Below the pieces are notes generated by a model. That model was not told where the DNA came from. It worked only from the letters and a program-made list of their open reading frames with translations, and made no database searches. Shown here one piece after another: positions 27,745-39,238 of a stretch of 64,000 bases of DNA; positions within the stretch are counted from its first letter, which is position 1; every line of letters starts with the position of its first letter. The translations under genes were made by a program, and so were the position numbers. Source of the DNA: Pseudoalteromonas sp. UG3-2 (GTDB taxonomy: Bacteria; Pseudomonadota; Gammaproteobacteria; Enterobacterales; Alteromonadaceae); NCBI RefSeq assembly GCF_037120705.1, contig NZ_JAWLJU010000002.1, positions 1,736,001-1,800,000 of the forward strand, given 5' to 3'.

Positions 27745-30453
27745 CTATTTTAACTTACCGCAGCACTGCTTGTATTTTTTACCTGACTGACACGGGCAAG
27801 GCTCGTTACGGCCAACCTTAGGCTCAGTACGTGAGGCCACTACCGCGCCTTCTGGCGTTTCACCGCCTACGCGCTCAGCTTCTTCGTGTTGATATTCACG
27901 TGGTGCTTGCTCGCTCTTGCGGTGCTGTTGCTCGACTTTTTCAACGTCTTCTTCGGCGCGCACTTGCACTTTGCTCAATACGCCAACCACGTCAATTTTA
28001 AGGTTTTCCAGCATTTGTGAGAACAGCTCAAATGACTCACGCTTGTACTCTTGCTTCGGATTCTTTTGTGCATAACCACGCAGGTGAATACCTTGACGCA
28101 AGTGATCCATGGCAGCTAAGTGATCTTTCCAGTGCTGATCTAAGCTCTGTAGCATCACCGCTTTTTCGAAGTGGCGTAGCACATCGGCGCCAACCATCTC
28201 TTCTTTTTGCTGGTAGGCTTTAGCTACTTCTTCAACAATGCGTTCACGCAGTACTTCTTCGTACAGCTTGTTGTCTTCTTCTAACCACTTAGCAATGGGC
28301 AGCTCAACATGGAAGTCGTTTTTCAGGCGCTCTTCTAATGCCGGAATATCCCACATTTCAGCCAAGCTTTGCGGTGGAATATACTGATCAATGGTGCCGT
28401 TTAGAACGTCTTCACGGATGGCGGTGATGGTTTCTGAAATATCACCTTCTTCCAGCAGTTCATTACGCTGCTCGTAAACCACCTTACGTTGATCGTTCGC
28501 CACGTCATCGTACTCAAGTAGCTGCTTACGAATATCAAAGTTACGGGCTTCTACTTTACGCTGGGCGTTTTCAATGGCACGGTTTACCCACGGGTGCTCA
28601 ATGGCTTCACCACGTTGCATACCAAGCTTGCGCATCATGTTGGTCATGCGCTCACCGGCAAAAATACGCATCAATGGATCGTCCATTGACAAGTAGAAAC
28701 GGCTCGAACCAGCATCCCCCTGACGACCAGAACGACCACGGAGCTGATTATCGATACGACGTGATTCGTGACGTTCCGTACCAATGATGTGTAAACCACC
28801 CGACTCAAGTACCGCGTCGTGGCGCTTCTGCCACTCGGCTTTGATCTCAGCAATTTTTTCTTCGCTTGGATTGTCGAGTTTTTCTACTTCTGATTGCCAG
28901 TTACCACCCAGCACAATATCGGTACCACGGCCAGCCATGTTAGTAGCGATGGTCACTTTGCCAGGTAAGCCCGCGTCGGCGATGATGTCTGCTTCTTGGG
29001 CGTGGAATTTAGCGTTCAGAACGTTGTGGTCAATTTTTTCTTTGCGCAAGAAGTGCGATAAGTACTCCGAGCTTTCAATCGATACCGTACCTACTAGTAC
29101 TGGCTGACCGCGCTCTTGGCAATCACGAATGTCGGCAAGAATGGCTTCAAATTTTTCTTCTTGAGTGAGGTACACTAAATCGGCACGATCATCACGCACC
29201 ATAGGTTTGTTGGTTGGGATAACCACGGTATCTAAACCGTAGATAGACTGGAACTCAAACGCTTCGGTGTCGGCAGTACCTGTCATACCCGCCAGCTTGT
29301 TGTATAAACGGAAGTAGTTCTGGAAAGTGATCGAGGCCAGAGTTTGGTTTTCGTTTTGAATACGTACGCCTTCTTTGGCTTCCACCGCTTGGTGTAGGCC
29401 TTCTGACCAACGACGACCTTCCATAGTACGACCGGTGTGCTCATCAACAATGATAACTTCGTTTTCTTTCACTACGTAGTCGACGTCTTTTTGGTACAGC
29501 TTGTGCGCACGCAGGGCGGCGTAAACATGGCTTAGTAGCGAGATGTTACCGGCAGAATACAGTGAATCGCCTTCTTCAATTAAGCCCCGATGGGTTAATA
29601 GCTCTTCAACTTTAACTTGGCCGCGCTCGGTAAGGTGAACCTGCTTGCTCTTTTCATCAATAGTGAAGTCGCCGTCGCCTTCAACGCCTTCTTCGTCTTC
29701 TTTTTCTTGTAGTTCAAGCTCTGGCACTATTTTATTGATTTCGGTGTACAGCTCTGAGCTGTCTTCTGCAGGACCAGAAATGATCAATGGTGTTCTGGCT
29801 TCATCAATTAAGATGGAATCCACTTCATCCACGACTGCGTAGTTAAGTGGACGTTGCACACGCTCTTCGATGCTAAACGCCATGTTGTCACGCAGGTAGT
29901 CGAAACCAAATTCGTTGTTGGTACCGTAAGTGATGTCGGCTTCGTATGCTTGTTTCTTTTGCTGTGGCATCATGCCCGGCACGTTACAGCCAACAGTTAA
30001 GCCTAAAAATTCAAACAGGGGACGGTTGGTTTCAGCATCACGCCTAGCTAGGTAATCGTTCACAGTAATAATGTGCACGCCTTTACCTGATAGACCATTA
30101 AGGTACGCTGGCAATGTTGCGGTTAAGGTTTTACCTTCACCGGTACGCATTTCTGAAATGCGGCCTTGGTGCAACACCATACCACCAATCATTTGCACAT
30201 CGAAATGACGCATTCCAAATACGCGCTTTGATGCTTCACGCACAGTAGCGAACGCCTCTGGTAATATGTCATCTAAACTGCTGCCTTGCTCAATGCGTTG
30301 TTTAAATTCGCTGGTTTTTTGTTTTAGTTCTTCGTCGCTGAGCTTGCCGTATTGTTCTTCTAGGGCATTGATGAGGGCGACCGTTTTTCGTAGGTTTTTG
30401 ATGGTGCGGTCATTACGACTACCAAAAATCTTGGTAAAAATATTAGCTAACAT
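27745..30453 (-). CDS. secA: Preprotein translocase ATPase SecA
   Basis: SecA drives secretory proteins through SecYEG using ATP. The 902-residue length matches E. coli (901). Walker A GEGKT lies at residues 105-109, the [15 protein letters not shown] block follows near 210, and the second motor domain contains [12 protein letters not shown] and [18 protein letters not shown]. The C-terminal zinc-binding tail [13 protein letters not shown], which contacts SecB, is intact. Neighbours mutT and lpxC/dciA match the usual gammaproteobacterial arrangement. No SecM-like arrest peptide is visible upstream. The gene is complete and unremarkable. Confidence 0.98.
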   Translation of the reverse strand: MLANIFTKIFGSRNDRTIKNLRKTVALINALEEQYGKLSDEELKQKTSEFKQRIEQGSSLDDILPEAFATVREASKRVFGMRHFDVQMIGGMVLHQGRISEMRTGEGKTLTATLPAYLNGLSGKGVHIITVNDYLARRDAETNRPLFEFLGLTVGCNVPGMMPQQKKQAYEADITYGTNNEFGFDYLRDNMAFSIEERVQRPLNYAVVDEVDSILIDEARTPLIISGPAEDSSELYTEINKIVPELELQEKEDEEGVEGDGDFTIDEKSKQVHLTERGQVKVEELLTHRGLIEEGDSLYSAGNISLLSHVYAALRAHKLYQKDVDYVVKENEVIIVDEHTGRTMEGRRWSEGLHQAVEAKEGVRIQNENQTLASITFQNYFRLYNKLAGMTGTADTEAFEFQSIYGLDTVVIPTNKPMVRDDRADLVYLTQEEKFEAILADIRDCQERGQPVLVGTVSIESSEYLSHFLRKEKIDHNVLNAKFHAQEADIIADAGLPGKVTIATNMAGRGTDIVLGGNWQSEVEKLDNPSEEKIAEIKAEWQKRHDAVLESGGLHIIGTERHESRRIDNQLRGRSGRQGDAGSSRFYLSMDDPLMRIFAGERMTNMMRKLGMQRGEAIEHPWVNRAIENAQRKVEARNFDIRKQLLEYDDVANDQRKVVYEQRNELLEEGDISETITAIREDVLNGTIDQYIPPQSLAEMWDIPALEERLKNDFHVELPIAKWLEEDNKLYEEVLRERIVEEVAKAYQQKEEMVGADVLRHFEKAVMLQSLDQHWKDHLAAMDHLRQGIHLRGYAQKNPKQEYKRESFELFSQMLENLKIDVVGVLSKVQVRAEEDVEKVEQQHRKSEQAPREYQHEEAERVGGETPEGAVVASRTEPKVGRNEPCPCQSGKKYKQCCGKLK

Positions 30454-30817
30454 GTTTAAACCGTTTCACTCTGTGTTGGCTGACCCAAACTACTCAGTCA
30501 GTATGTTTGTTGCTGGGTCGCACTTGTCCTGTTGGCGACTAAAGACGTTCCTAAATTACGGTTTTAAATTTTGCCAATTTAGGAAGTGGCTTATTGTCAT
30601 TGCCGAGTTAAAATAATGCCCTATCATACCAGACTCTTTTTTTCTGCAAACCTTATTGAGCAAATAATACCTTGCTCATTTGCAACAAAGTGGTGCGGTG
30701 AGGCGATAAAGTAGCAAGGCGAGTGTTAATAACACCTCTTTTGTCGCTCGCTGTCTGTTATACTGTGTTTGATATGGCGTTGTTAGTGATGTTTTTCAAG
30801 CGATAGGACGTAACTCT
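30454..30817. promoter_or_regulatory. Divergent promoter region between secA and dciA
   Basis: The 364-bp region must serve both secA (leftwards) and dciA (rightwards). No secM homologue with an arrest motif is found on either strand. A plus-strand TATACTG near 30758 could be a -10 for dciA. I see no clear operator or riboswitch. Confidence 0.4.
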
Positions 30818-31312
30818 GTGACTAAAAATCGTTACAACCCTAAACCTCTCAATGAAGTCATGGGTGGTTGGTCTGATAAACTCAGTCAATATGGCCAAAC
30901 CAGTGCCCAAGCCGAGCAGTTACAAACCTGCTTAGCAGACACCTTAGGGCCAGTGCTAAGCAAAAAATGCCGCGTGGCGCATTTTCGTGATGGCGTGCTG
31001 ACCATCGAAGCGGCTTCCGCCACCTTAGCAACGCGCCTTAACTTTTTGAAAATGGACTTGCTCAGCGCCTTTCGCCAAGTGGGCTTACACGATTGCACTA
31101 TGGTGAAAATCACCACCAACCCCGAGGCACAGCAGCGCTTAAGTAATAAAATTGAATCGCCGAAATCGAGCTATCGCAGTAACCGCACCATGAGTGCCGC
31201 CACGGCCGCGCACTTACTATCCTTGGCAGAATCGGCCCCGCCCTCGCTAAAAGCGAAATTAGAGAAGCTCGCCAAGCACGCTGAAGATAATAATACCAAT
31301 TCGCTTGATTAA
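30818..31312 (+). CDS. dciA: DciA-family (DUF721) replicative helicase loader
   Basis: DciA loads or activates the DnaB helicase in bacteria that lack DnaC. The 164-residue protein has the DUF721 core: LNEVMGGWSDKLSQYG near the start, then a KH-like region (GPVLSKKCRVAHFRDGVLTI and ATLATRLNFLKMDLLSAF), followed by a flexible charged tail. It starts with GTG at 30818 after an AGGACG site. Location next to secA and lpxC is typical. It is on the opposite strand to both. The last five codons and the stop (TNSLD and TAA) come from the inserted 162-bp repeat, so the original C-terminus has been replaced. Confidence 0.85.
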   Translation: MTKNRYNPKPLNEVMGGWSDKLSQYGQTSAQAEQLQTCLADTLGPVLSKKCRVAHFRDGVLTIEAASATLATRLNFLKMDLLSAFRQVGLHDCTMVKITTNPEAQQRLSNKIESPKSSYRSNRTMSAATAAHLLSLAESAPPSLKAKLEKLAKHAEDNNTNSLD

Positions 31313-31454
31313 GTGTTCTATTTTGAGGCAAGTAAATTTTGTCGATAACAAGGCAAAAATTTTGCTATTTAGTTGTTCTAAATAAGAAATTTTTAACGCA
31401 GTTAGGGTCAAATTTACTCCCTCAAAATGAGCAAGTATTAATGCGGATTGGTAT
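31293..31454 (-). repeat. Dispersed palindromic repeat, 162-bp form (copy E)
   Basis: Third copy of exactly 162 bp, oriented like copy D: it begins ATACCAATTCGCTTGATTAA and ends TTAATGCGGATTGGTAT. Its first 20 bp are translated as the end of dciA and include that gene's TAA stop. It therefore inserted into, or just before, the original end of dciA without destroying the gene. Confidence 0.93.
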
Positions 31455-31480
31455 AAATAACTTTGCTAAATCGCAGGCAC

Positions 31481-31508
31481 AAAAAATGGCGCTAATGCGC
31501 CATTTTTT
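31481..31508. terminator. Bidirectional terminator between dciA and lpxC
   Basis: A 12-bp perfect stem (AAAAAATGGCGC with GCGCCATTTTTT) and a 4-nt loop lie between two convergent genes, with T runs in both directions. It ends the dcw-lpxC transcript 20 bp after the lpxC stop and can also stop dciA transcription. Confidence 0.93.
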
Positions 31509-31527
31509 CAAACTCAATTATTGGCTA

Positions 31528-32451
31528 CTATGCCGAAGCCGTTTTAACCCCAGCTTCCATACCCGGTGCAGGCATGCTCACAGGCTCATCAAAGGTGGCC
31601 CATTCCCACGCCGACTCGGTTGCCATAATCTGACGCAACAACATGTTGTTTAAACCATGGCCCGACTTATAACAGCTGATTTTACCCAAGATGTTATGTC
31701 CTGCCATAAACATGTCGCCAACACAGTCTAAAATCTTGTGTTTAACGAACTCGTCGTTGTAGCGCAGGCCGTCTGGGTTTAGCACCTTAAACTGATCCAA
31801 CACCACGGCGTTGTCCATGCTGCCACCTAGGGCTAGGTTATTAGCGTGCATATACTCGATATCGCGCATAAAGCCGAAGGTACGCGCACGGCTGATCTCT
31901 TCAGTGAAGCTTTGTGCAGTAATATCTAAACCAATGCGTTGACGACTGGCATTGATTGCTGGGTGGTCAAAGTCGATTTCAAAATCGATATGAAAACCAT
32001 CGTAAGGGGTGATCTCTGCCCACTTATCGCCATCTTCGACGCGCACTTTTTCTTTAATGCGAATAAAGCGCTTGGCCGCGTTTTGCTCTTCAATGCCGCC
32101 TTTTTGAATTAAGTAGATGAATGGCAATGCACTGCCATCCATAATCGGCACTTCGGCGCTGTCGAGTTCAACGATTAGGTTATCGATACCTAATGCTGCA
32201 ACGGCCGCAATTAAATGCTCCGTGGTCGACAGACGTACGCCGTCTTTATTAGTTAAACAAGTACACAATTGCGTGTCGCCCACAGCTTCTGGCGTTGTTT
32301 CAAAGTCAACAACTGGGTCTAGATCCACGCGGCGAAATACAACACCTGTATTCACACCAGCTGGTCGGAGAGTGATCGTGACCTTTTCACCTTTGTGTAA
32401 ACCTACACCTGTGGCTTTAACGACTTGTGCAATCGTACGCTGTTTAATCAT
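31528..32451 (-). CDS. lpxC: UDP-3-O-acyl-GlcNAc deacetylase LpxC
   Basis: LpxC is the zinc enzyme of the committed step of lipid A synthesis in the cytoplasm. I chose the ATG at 32451, giving the family start [19 protein letters not shown]; an in-frame ATG four codons upstream is less likely. The zinc ligands are His79 in TTEHL and the pair in [10 protein letters not shown] (His/Asp near 238 and 242), with the catalytic His in MAGHN near 265. The protein is about 307 residues, as in E. coli (305). It follows ftsZ at the end of the dcw cluster, the usual gammaproteobacterial position. Confidence 0.98.
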   Translation of the reverse strand: MIKQRTIAQVVKATGVGLHKGEKVTITLRPAGVNTGVVFRRVDLDPVVDFETTPEAVGDTQLCTCLTNKDGVRLSTTEHLIAAVAALGIDNLIVELDSAEVPIMDGSALPFIYLIQKGGIEEQNAAKRFIRIKEKVRVEDGDKWAEITPYDGFHIDFEIDFDHPAINASRQRIGLDITAQSFTEEISRARTFGFMRDIEYMHANNLALGGSMDNAVVLDQFKVLNPDGLRYNDEFVKHKILDCVGDMFMAGHNILGKISCYKSGHGLNNMLLRQIMATESAWEWATFDEPVSMPAPGMEAGVKTASA

Positions 32452-32538
32452 AGACTTGCCCACTTAATTTCAGATAGGCGGCGGAGTGTATCACAAAACC
32501 GCCAAACTGCCAATCTTTGTTTAAATTTTATACCGACT

Positions 32539-33783
32539 TTAGTCTGACTGTTTACGCAAGAAAGCCGGAATATCGAAGTAGTCGCCTTTTTCTTTGCTGT
32601 CGCCTTTGTCACTGCTTGCCGTTGAGCTTGAAGGTTTTGGCTTAGCTTCTTGAGCTTGTGGCTCAGAGGCTTCACTTTTCCCAGTGCTCTCTGGTGCAGA
32701 CGTTTGCGGCTGCGTAAAGCTAGGTACATACATGCTAGTTTGCGAGCTTGACTGCGACGCCGTGCCAGCATCAGACCCTGACGCTTGCTGCAAACCATTA
32801 TCCACAATACCAAACTGTGGACGACGATCTCCGCCAAGGCCAGTGGCCACCACAGTTACGCGCAGCTCTTCACTCATTTCTGGGTCAATAACAGCCCCCA
32901 CCACCACAGTGGCGTTTTCAGACGCCAGCGCTTTAACATGGTTACCGACCACTTCAAACTCTTCGATGGTGATATCCATGCCAGCGGTAATGTTAACCAA
33001 AATGCCTTTGGCACCGGTTAAATCCACGTCTTCTAACAGCGGACTAGAAATAGCCGCTTCCGCCGCTTCTTGCGCTCGGTCTGGACCCGTAGCCGATGCT
33101 GTGCCCATCATCGCCGTGCCCATGGCCGACATTACGGTTCTTACGTCGGCGAAGTCGACATTGATCAAACCGGAGCGCGTGATCAGCTCAGCAATACCTT
33201 GTACTGCGCCGTAAAGTACATCGTTCGCTTTGGCGAAGGCATCTAGCAGTGTAGTACCTTTACCTAATACTTTAAGCAGTTTGTTGTTCGGAATTGTAAT
33301 GAGTGAATCGACAGTTTCTGACAATTCAGCAATGCCTTGCTCGGCCGCGGCCATGCGCTTTTTGCCTTCAAGGTCAAACGGTCGAGTCACCACGGCAACA
33401 GTTAGAATACCCAATTCTTTGGCAGCCCGAGCGACCACAGGTGCAGCGCCCGTCCCCGTACCACCGCCCATACCGGCTGCGATAAAGACCATGTCAGCGC
33501 CTTCAAGGCTGCTCTTGATGGTTTCGAGATCTTCCTCAGCAGCGCTTTTACCCACTTCTGGGTTGGCACCGGCACCCAAACCTGAGGTGATCTGAGTCCC
33601 TAGCTGTACCGTGACGTCTGCCGATGAACGGCGTAGCGCCTGAGCATCGGTATTGGCTACGATAAATCGTACGCCTTCAATTTCTTGGTTCACCATGTGT
33701 TCTACGGCATTACCACCACCGCCACCGACACCGATGACTTTAATCACAGCTTCTTCGCTGTGCTGTTCCATAATATCAAACAT
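32539..33783 (-). CDS. ftsZ: Cell-division GTPase FtsZ
   Basis: FtsZ polymerises into the Z ring. The N-terminal domain begins [20 protein letters not shown], the tubulin signature GGGTGTG is near residues 107-113, and the T7 loop [11 protein letters not shown] near 207-217. After the globular core there is a disordered linker rich in Ser, Gln and Glu (about 320-395) and then the conserved tail [12 protein letters not shown], which binds FtsA and ZipA. Length is 414, longer than E. coli (383) because of the linker. It starts 21 bp after ftsA. Complete and typical. Confidence 0.98.
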   Translation of the reverse strand: MFDIMEQHSEEAVIKVIGVGGGGGNAVEHMVNQEIEGVRFIVANTDAQALRRSSADVTVQLGTQITSGLGAGANPEVGKSAAEEDLETIKSSLEGADMVFIAAGMGGGTGTGAAPVVARAAKELGILTVAVVTRPFDLEGKKRMAAAEQGIAELSETVDSLITIPNNKLLKVLGKGTTLLDAFAKANDVLYGAVQGIAELITRSGLINVDFADVRTVMSAMGTAMMGTASATGPDRAQEAAEAAISSPLLEDVDLTGAKGILVNITAGMDITIEEFEVVGNHVKALASENATVVVGAVIDPEMSEELRVTVVATGLGGDRRPQFGIVDNGLQQASGSDAGTASQSSSQTSMYVPSFTQPQTSAPESTGKSEASEPQAQEAKPKPSSSTASSDKGDSKEKGDYFDIPAFLRKQSD

Positions 33784-33804
33784 CTTTACTCTCCGACTTG
33801 AGTA

Positions 33805-35037
33805 CTAAAATTCGCCTTGAAACCACTTAGTGACGCGGTTCCACCAACTTCCCTCTGCATCTGCTTTCGACTTCTGTGCATTCATCGATTGCAGCGAACG
33901 GCCATATTGTAACAAACCGACCGCTGTTGCATATGCAGGGTCATCTACATAATCTGTTAACCCTTTAATGCCCACTGGGTTACCCACACGTACAGGCATT
34001 TGGAAGATATCTTCCGCTACTTCTTGGGCGCCTTTCATTTTGGCGCTGCCACCGGTTAGCACTAACCCCGCGGCAATTTGATCTTCAAAACCAGAGCGAC
34101 GCAGCTCTTCTTTGGCTAATTCGAATAGCTCTCTAAAACGCGGCTCCACCACCTCAGATAGGGTGTGTCGTGACATCACCCGCGCCGGTCGCCCCCCGAC
34201 GCTGGGTACTTCTATGGTTTCTTCACTTGAAGCCATTTGGCTCGACGCAAAGGCATATTGTACCTTCAAAGACTCAGCATGGGAGATAGGGGTGCGGAAT
34301 ATTTTTGCAATATCACCGGTGACCTGATTTCCCGCCACTGGAATAACAGCAGTGTGACGTAACGCACCATTGATGTAAATTGCAATGTCCATGGTGCCAC
34401 CGCCAATATCTAGCACCGCCACGCCTAACTCTTTTTCATCGTCGGTCAATACCGAGTAGCAAGATGCCAAGGCATTGAAAGTTAATTGGTCTACTTGTAA
34501 GCCACAGCGCTCAACGCACTTTTCGATGTTTTTCGCCATGTCGTTAGAGCAAGTAATGATGTGAGCTTTGGCTTCCATTCTCACGCCACTCATGCCCAAT
34601 GGGTTTTTAATCCCCTCTTGCATGTCGATGCTGTATTCTTGCGGCAATGAGTGCAGCATTTTCCGCTCAGCCGACATTGGCACCGAGCGCGCTATATGAA
34701 TAACATTAGCAATGTCATCATCGGTGACTTCGGCATTGTTGATGGCGACCACTCCGGTTTCGTTTTGGCACTGGATATGCTTGCCCGAAATCCCTAAATA
34801 CACCGAGCTAATACGGCAGTCGGCCATTAGTTCGGCTTCGTCGATGGCGCGTTTAATCGACTCCGACACCAAATCTAAATCGTTCACGCCGCCTTTATCC
34901 ATACCATGGGATTCTTGGCGGCCAACGCCGACGATACTAAGCTGATTGTCTGCCGTGATCTCCCCCACCGTGGCGACAACCTTGGATGTGCCTACATCTA
35001 ATCCAATCACTAAGTTTCTTTCTGCCGACTTTGTCAT
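33805..35037 (-). CDS. ftsA: Cell-division actin-like protein FtsA
   Basis: FtsA tethers FtsZ filaments to the membrane and recruits later division proteins. The 410-residue protein shows the actin-fold ATP site (NLVIGLDVGTSKV at the start and LDIGGGTMDIAIY in the middle), the 1C domain, GLVLTGGSAKMKGA near the C-terminal lobe, and an amphipathic membrane-binding tail (WWNRVTKWFQGEF). Its start overlaps the ftsQ stop by 4 bp (ATGA), indicating translational coupling. The size is close to the 420 residues of E. coli. Confidence 0.97.
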   Translation of the reverse strand: MTKSAERNLVIGLDVGTSKVVATVGEITADNQLSIVGVGRQESHGMDKGGVNDLDLVSESIKRAIDEAELMADCRISSVYLGISGKHIQCQNETGVVAINNAEVTDDDIANVIHIARSVPMSAERKMLHSLPQEYSIDMQEGIKNPLGMSGVRMEAKAHIITCSNDMAKNIEKCVERCGLQVDQLTFNALASCYSVLTDDEKELGVAVLDIGGGTMDIAIYINGALRHTAVIPVAGNQVTGDIAKIFRTPISHAESLKVQYAFASSQMASSEETIEVPSVGGRPARVMSRHTLSEVVEPRFRELFELAKEELRRSGFEDQIAAGLVLTGGSAKMKGAQEVAEDIFQMPVRVGNPVGIKGLTDYVDDPAYATAVGLLQYGRSLQSMNAQKSKADAEGSWWNRVTKWFQGEF

Positions 35038-35819
35038 GCTTCACTCTTGTTATTTTGTTGTTGTTGCTGCTCGGGAGCTGCTTTCCAACTCACCGCCAGT
35101 CCTGTGTCATAGCGTAAATCCACCACATCGACCACCTTGCCTTCAGGGCGGTCCATGCGCGGGTAAACATCAATAAATCGCTGTACCCGCTGGGCCTTGT
35201 CTTCGCGCCCTAAATTGAGGCGAATGCCGTTGTCGAGCCACAATTGCCAAGCAAAGCGTTCAGACAATGCCAAACTATCTAGGGTGAATTGATTCACCGC
35301 TAACAAGGCCTTAAATTGTTGAAACGCTTGCCACGCTTCTTCGGCACTGCCTTCGGGGCCATACAGCTCAGGCAGCCCCTCAGGCAGTTTATTGCTGCGC
35401 GCTTGAAATACTTCGCCTGCCTCATTGAGTAACAGGTCGCTATTCCAATGCGCCACTGGCGTATGTTCTACCACATACACTTGCAGGGTGTCGGGCCACT
35501 GCTTTCTTACCGAGACACTCGCCACCCATGGTAACGCTAACACCGCTTGATGAACCGCCTTAACATCCAGTTCAAAAAAGCTGTTTAAATCGGCCGTTTT
35601 AATTGCCGTTACAATGTCATGTTCTGCAGTGTAATGGGGTTTACCTAATACTTTCAACGTCTTGATTTGCGCGTCATGATGTTCGACTAACCAATCACTG
35701 ACCCAAAAAGTCCCCTTTACTAAACTAAACACCACCACAAAGAAAAAGCTTAACCCCCAAAACAATGGCCAGTTAACTTTACCACTTAGGTGCTTTGTCT
35801 TTGCTAAAAATGCTCGCAT
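35034..35819 (-). CDS. ftsQ: Cell-division protein FtsQ
   Basis: FtsQ is a bitopic protein of the FtsQLB complex that controls septal peptidoglycan synthesis. It has a short cytoplasmic start, one membrane helix at about 19-41 (LFWGLSFFFVVVFSLV), then a POTRA domain (IKTLKVLGKPHYTAEHDIV) and the beta domain. The 261-residue length fits. Its ATG lies directly after the ddl stop (1-bp gap) and its end overlaps ftsA. A glutamine/asparagine-rich C-terminus (EQQQQQNNKS) is species-specific. Confidence 0.95.
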   Translation of the reverse strand: MRAFLAKTKHLSGKVNWPLFWGLSFFFVVVFSLVKGTFWVSDWLVEHHDAQIKTLKVLGKPHYTAEHDIVTAIKTADLNSFFELDVKAVHQAVLALPWVASVSVRKQWPDTLQVYVVEHTPVAHWNSDLLLNEAGEVFQARSNKLPEGLPELYGPEGSAEEAWQAFQQFKALLAVNQFTLDSLALSERFAWQLWLDNGIRLNLGREDKAQRVQRFIDVYPRMDRPEGKVVDVVDLRYDTGLAVSWKAAPEQQQQQNNKSEA

Positions 35820-35820
35820 A

Positions 35821-36732
35821 TTAAAGCGTTTGCTCCAAAATGCGAACCACTAATTGTGCAAAAGTTACGCCGGTGGCTTTCGCCGCAAGCGGTACCAGTG
35901 ACTTTTCCGTCATCCCAGGTACGGTGTTCACTTCTAATAAATAAAAGTGTCCTTGCTCATCTTGCATGGCATCAACTCGGCCCCAACCTGTGGCACCAAC
36001 CAACTCAAAGGCATGCTTGGCCATAATTTGTAACTGCTCAGTGTGGGCAGCACTCAACTCCGCCGGGCAATAATATTCGGTACTGCTGGTTTGGTACTTT
36101 GCCTCATAATCATAAAAGCCACGTGGGGTGCGCATTTCAATCACCGGCAGCGGCGTTTTGCCTAACATAGACACGGTAAATTCACGCCCGGTGATCCACT
36201 GCTCTACTAGCACGTGTTCGTCAAACTTAAAGGCATTATTCAGCGCCGCGGTTAAGCTTTGCTCACTGTCTGCCTGTGCCATACCAATGCTCGAGCCCTC
36301 ATGACTGGGCTTCACCATCACTTTGCCGAACTGCGCGATCAAGGCTTTAGCATCAAAGCCAGCAGCTTTGCTTACCACAGCATACGGTGCGGTGCTTAAC
36401 TTCGCTGATTGGAATAAGTGCTTACAACGCACTTTGTCCATGGCTAAAGCACTGCCTAACACCCCACTGCCGGTGTAAGGCAAGCCCATAAACTCTAACG
36501 CTCCTTGAATGGTGCCATCTTCACCGCCACGGCCATGTAAGGCGATAAACACCCGGTCAACGCCTAGCTCTTTTAGCTGCCACAGGTTGCGCTCTGCGGG
36601 GTCAAAGGCAATGGCATCCACGCCTTCATTCACCAAGGCATTTAATACCGCTTGGCCAGATTTTAATGACACCTCGCGCTCAGCTGAGCTGCCACCTAAC
36701 AATACCGCTACTTTTCCAAACTGCTTGTTCAT
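35821..36732 (-). CDS. ddl: D-alanine--D-alanine ligase
   Basis: Ddl joins two D-alanines with ATP to make the dipeptide added by MurF. The 303-residue ATP-grasp enzyme starts [20 protein letters not shown], contains [16 protein letters not shown] near 80-95, [12 protein letters not shown] in the ATP lid, and WGRVDAM...[12 protein letters not shown] in the metal site. It overlaps the murC stop by 4 bp (ATGA). The dcw location corresponds to E. coli ddlB. Confidence 0.97.
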   Translation of the reverse strand: MNKQFGKVAVLLGGSSAEREVSLKSGQAVLNALVNEGVDAIAFDPAERNLWQLKELGVDRVFIALHGRGGEDGTIQGALEFMGLPYTGSGVLGSALAMDKVRCKHLFQSAKLSTAPYAVVSKAAGFDAKALIAQFGKVMVKPSHEGSSIGMAQADSEQSLTAALNNAFKFDEHVLVEQWITGREFTVSMLGKTPLPVIEMRTPRGFYDYEAKYQTSSTEYYCPAELSAAHTEQLQIMAKHAFELVGATGWGRVDAMQDEQGHFYLLEVNTVPGMTEKSLVPLAAKATGVTFAQLVVRILEQTL

Positions 36733-38162
36733 AACTCACTCTGTTGCAACTGCGCCACTGAGAGCTTAGTCGCGGCCAACTGTTTTACTATTTTACCAAT
36801 GTTGCCAGCCCCTTGGGTCAGCACTAAATCGCCATCTTGCATGGTGTTGGCCAGTACTTTTGCCAACTCCGCATGGTCGCTAATATGAATAGGCTCCACA
36901 CCGCGTTGGCGCAGGCTACGACACAGGCTTTTGCTATCGGCTCCGACAATCGGTGCTTCACCCGCACTGTAGACATCTAACAACAATAACTTATCAACAT
37001 CGCAGAGGACTTTGACAAAGTCTTCGTACAAATCTCGGGTGCGGCTATAGCGGTGCGGCTGATAAATCATCACCAAACGCTTATCGGGCCAGCCCGATTT
37101 TGCCGCTTTGATGGTCATGTCCACTTCCGATGGGTGGTGACCATAGTCATCAACCAACATCACTTCGCCTACTTCATTATTAAAGCTGCCATAATGTTGG
37201 AAACGGCGGCCAACGCCTGCAAAATTCTCTAGCGCTTGCAAGATAGCCTCATTACTAATGCCATGATCTTTGGCTACCGCAATGGCAGCTACGGCATTCA
37301 AAGCATTGTGCTTACCAGGCATGTTGAGCGTTACTGTGATGTCGTCGCCATCTTTGCTGCATACCCGAAAGTGCGATTGGCTTTGATCTTGGCTAAAGTC
37401 GCATAGCCTGTAATCGGCATCTTCGGCTTCACCATAGGTAATGGTGGGTCTAGCAAAGCGTGGCAATAACTCTCTGGCCACTTCTGAGTCGACACACACC
37501 ACCGCTAAACCATAAAACGGCAGATTGTGAATAAACTCCACGTAGGTGTCTTTCATTTTTTCCAAGTCACCATCGTAGGTATCCATATGATCTTCTTCGA
37601 TATTCGTGACCACAGACACCATAGGTTGCAGATGCAAAAAGGAAGCATCGCTTTCATCGGCTTCGGCAATGAGGTACTCGCTTTTACCCACCTTGGCATT
37701 ACTGCCGGCACTGTTAAGCAAGCCGCCAATAATAAAGGTAGGGTCTAGCTCCGCCTGAGCAAAAATGCTGGCAATTAAACTGGTTGTGGTGGTTTTGCCA
37801 TGGGTGCCGGCCACCGCAATGCCGTGGCGAAAACGCATTAATTCAGCCAGCATCTCAGCGCGGCGAACAATGGGAATACGGTTGGCTTTGGCCGCTTGAA
37901 TTTCCGGGTTTTGCTCATCGATGGCGCTGGAGACCACCACCACATCCGCCTGGGCGACGTTGTCGGCCTTATGACCAATAAAGATGGTCGCCCCCATGTT
38001 GCTCAGCCTTTCTGTCATGGCGCTATTGGCTATGTCTGAGCCGGTAATACGGTAACCTTCAAAGGCCAGTACTTCAGCAATGCCGCTCATACCAGCACCA
38101 CCAATTCCAATTAAATGGATGGTGTTGATACGTCGCATTGCTCTTCTGCTCGAAGCTTCCAT
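36729..38162 (-). CDS. murC: UDP-MurNAc--L-alanine ligase MurC
   Basis: MurC adds L-alanine to UDP-MurNAc. The 477-residue Mur ligase has the N-terminal Rossmann block [18 protein letters not shown], the ATP loop [10 protein letters not shown], and ATP/metal segments such as [14 protein letters not shown] and [13 protein letters not shown] kept the first ATG at 38162; a second ATG eight codons later also has an upstream purine stretch. It starts 8 bp after murG and overlaps ddl. Confidence 0.97.
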   Translation of the reverse strand: MEASSRRAMRRINTIHLIGIGGAGMSGIAEVLAFEGYRITGSDIANSAMTERLSNMGATIFIGHKADNVAQADVVVVSSAIDEQNPEIQAAKANRIPIVRRAEMLAELMRFRHGIAVAGTHGKTTTTSLIASIFAQAELDPTFIIGGLLNSAGSNAKVGKSEYLIAEADESDASFLHLQPMVSVVTNIEEDHMDTYDGDLEKMKDTYVEFIHNLPFYGLAVVCVDSEVARELLPRFARPTITYGEAEDADYRLCDFSQDQSQSHFRVCSKDGDDITVTLNMPGKHNALNAVAAIAVAKDHGISNEAILQALENFAGVGRRFQHYGSFNNEVGEVMLVDDYGHHPSEVDMTIKAAKSGWPDKRLVMIYQPHRYSRTRDLYEDFVKVLCDVDKLLLLDVYSAGEAPIVGADSKSLCRSLRQRGVEPIHISDHAELAKVLANTMQDGDLVLTQGAGNIGKIVKQLAATKLSVAQLQQSEL

Positions 38163-38170
38163 CTGGTTTC

Positions 38171-39238
38171 CTACTTCGCTAATTCGTTACATAATTGGGC
38201 AACCGTTTGGGTTGCCTCTGGTTGTGCACATTGTCTCGCCTTTGCTGCCATGTTGGCAATCTTTTGTGGTTCAGTGACCAAGGGCAACAGCGTTTGCGCT
38301 AATGTGTTAGCGTTAAAATTCGCTTGTGGCATGCGTATTGCCGCTCCTGCTGCCACTAATACTTCGGCGTTGGCGGTTTGGTGGTCGTCAACGGCGTGGG
38401 GAAACGGCACAAAAATCGCAGCTTTCCCGGCAGCGGCCACTTCACTAACCGTAAGGGCACCGGCGCGACAAATTACAATGTCTGCCCAGTCGTAGGCACT
38501 GTCCATATCATGAATAAATTCACTGACTTCGGCGTCTATATTAGAAACTTGGTAATTTTTAGCCACCGCCTCTTGGTTGTTCTTACCACTTTGGTGGCGA
38601 ATACTCAGCGCCGTGTCTGGTACCAATTCTAATAACTTTTTAATCCCCTCAGGGACCATTTGATTAAGCACTTGCGCCCCAAGCGAACCACCAACAATCA
38701 GAACATGCAGCGGCGACTCTACGGTTTTGTCTTTGAGGTTACAAACGCTAGCTCGCACTGGGTTGCCCACTACCTGAGCTTGTTTGGCACTAAATGCGCC
38801 AGGAAAACCGCACAGTACCTTGTTGGCTATTTTTGCCAACAACTTGTTGCTCATTCCTGCCACCGCATTTTGTTCGTGGATCAGCAGCGGAATGCCCATC
38901 AATTTGGCAGCCAATCCAACTGGTCCTGTGACATAACCGCCCATGGCCAGTACCACATCGGGTTGGCGCTGTTTCAATATCCGCTTTGCTGCCAGCACTG
39001 CCCGCAGCACCATTAAAGGGGTACTCAATAGCCGCTTAATGCCATTGCCGCGCACGCCCTTCATGGTAATAAAATCAATATCAAAGCCGTGGCGTGGCAC
39101 TACTTCGGCTTCCATTCTATCGGCCGTACCGACCCAGCTAACTTGCCAATTTTGTTGTTGCAGCTGCTGAGCGACAGCAATACCGGGGAAGATATGACCA
39201 CCCGTACCGCCCGCGACCACCAGAAGACGTTTTGTCAT
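38171..39238 (-). CDS. murG: Lipid II synthase MurG
   Basis: MurG transfers GlcNAc from UDP-GlcNAc to lipid I on the inner face of the membrane. The GT28 protein has the N-terminal glycine-rich loop [17 protein letters not shown], a second domain with [15 protein letters not shown], and the donor-site block [20 protein letters not shown]. Length 355 equals that of E. coli. It overlaps ftsW by 4 bp (ATGA). Confidence 0.98.
   Translation of the reverse strand: MTKRLLVVAGGTGGHIFPGIAVAQQLQQQNWQVSWVGTADRMEAEVVPRHGFDIDFITMKGVRGNGIKRLLSTPLMVLRAVLAAKRILKQRQPDVVLAMGGYVTGPVGLAAKLMGIPLLIHEQNAVAGMSNKLLAKIANKVLCGFPGAFSAKQAQVVGNPVRASVCNLKDKTVESPLHVLIVGGSLGAQVLNQMVPEGIKKLLELVPDTALSIRHQSGKNNQEAVAKNYQVSNIDAEVSEFIHDMDSAYDWADIVICRAGALTVSEVAAAGKAAIFVPFPHAVDDHQTANAEVLVAAGAAIRMPQANFNANTLAQTLLPLVTEPQKIANMAAKARQCAQPEATQTVAQLCNELAK

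Noticed and set aside
30454..30817. SecM arrest peptide upstream of secA
   Set aside because: No open frame with a signal peptide and an arrest motif on the secA strand.
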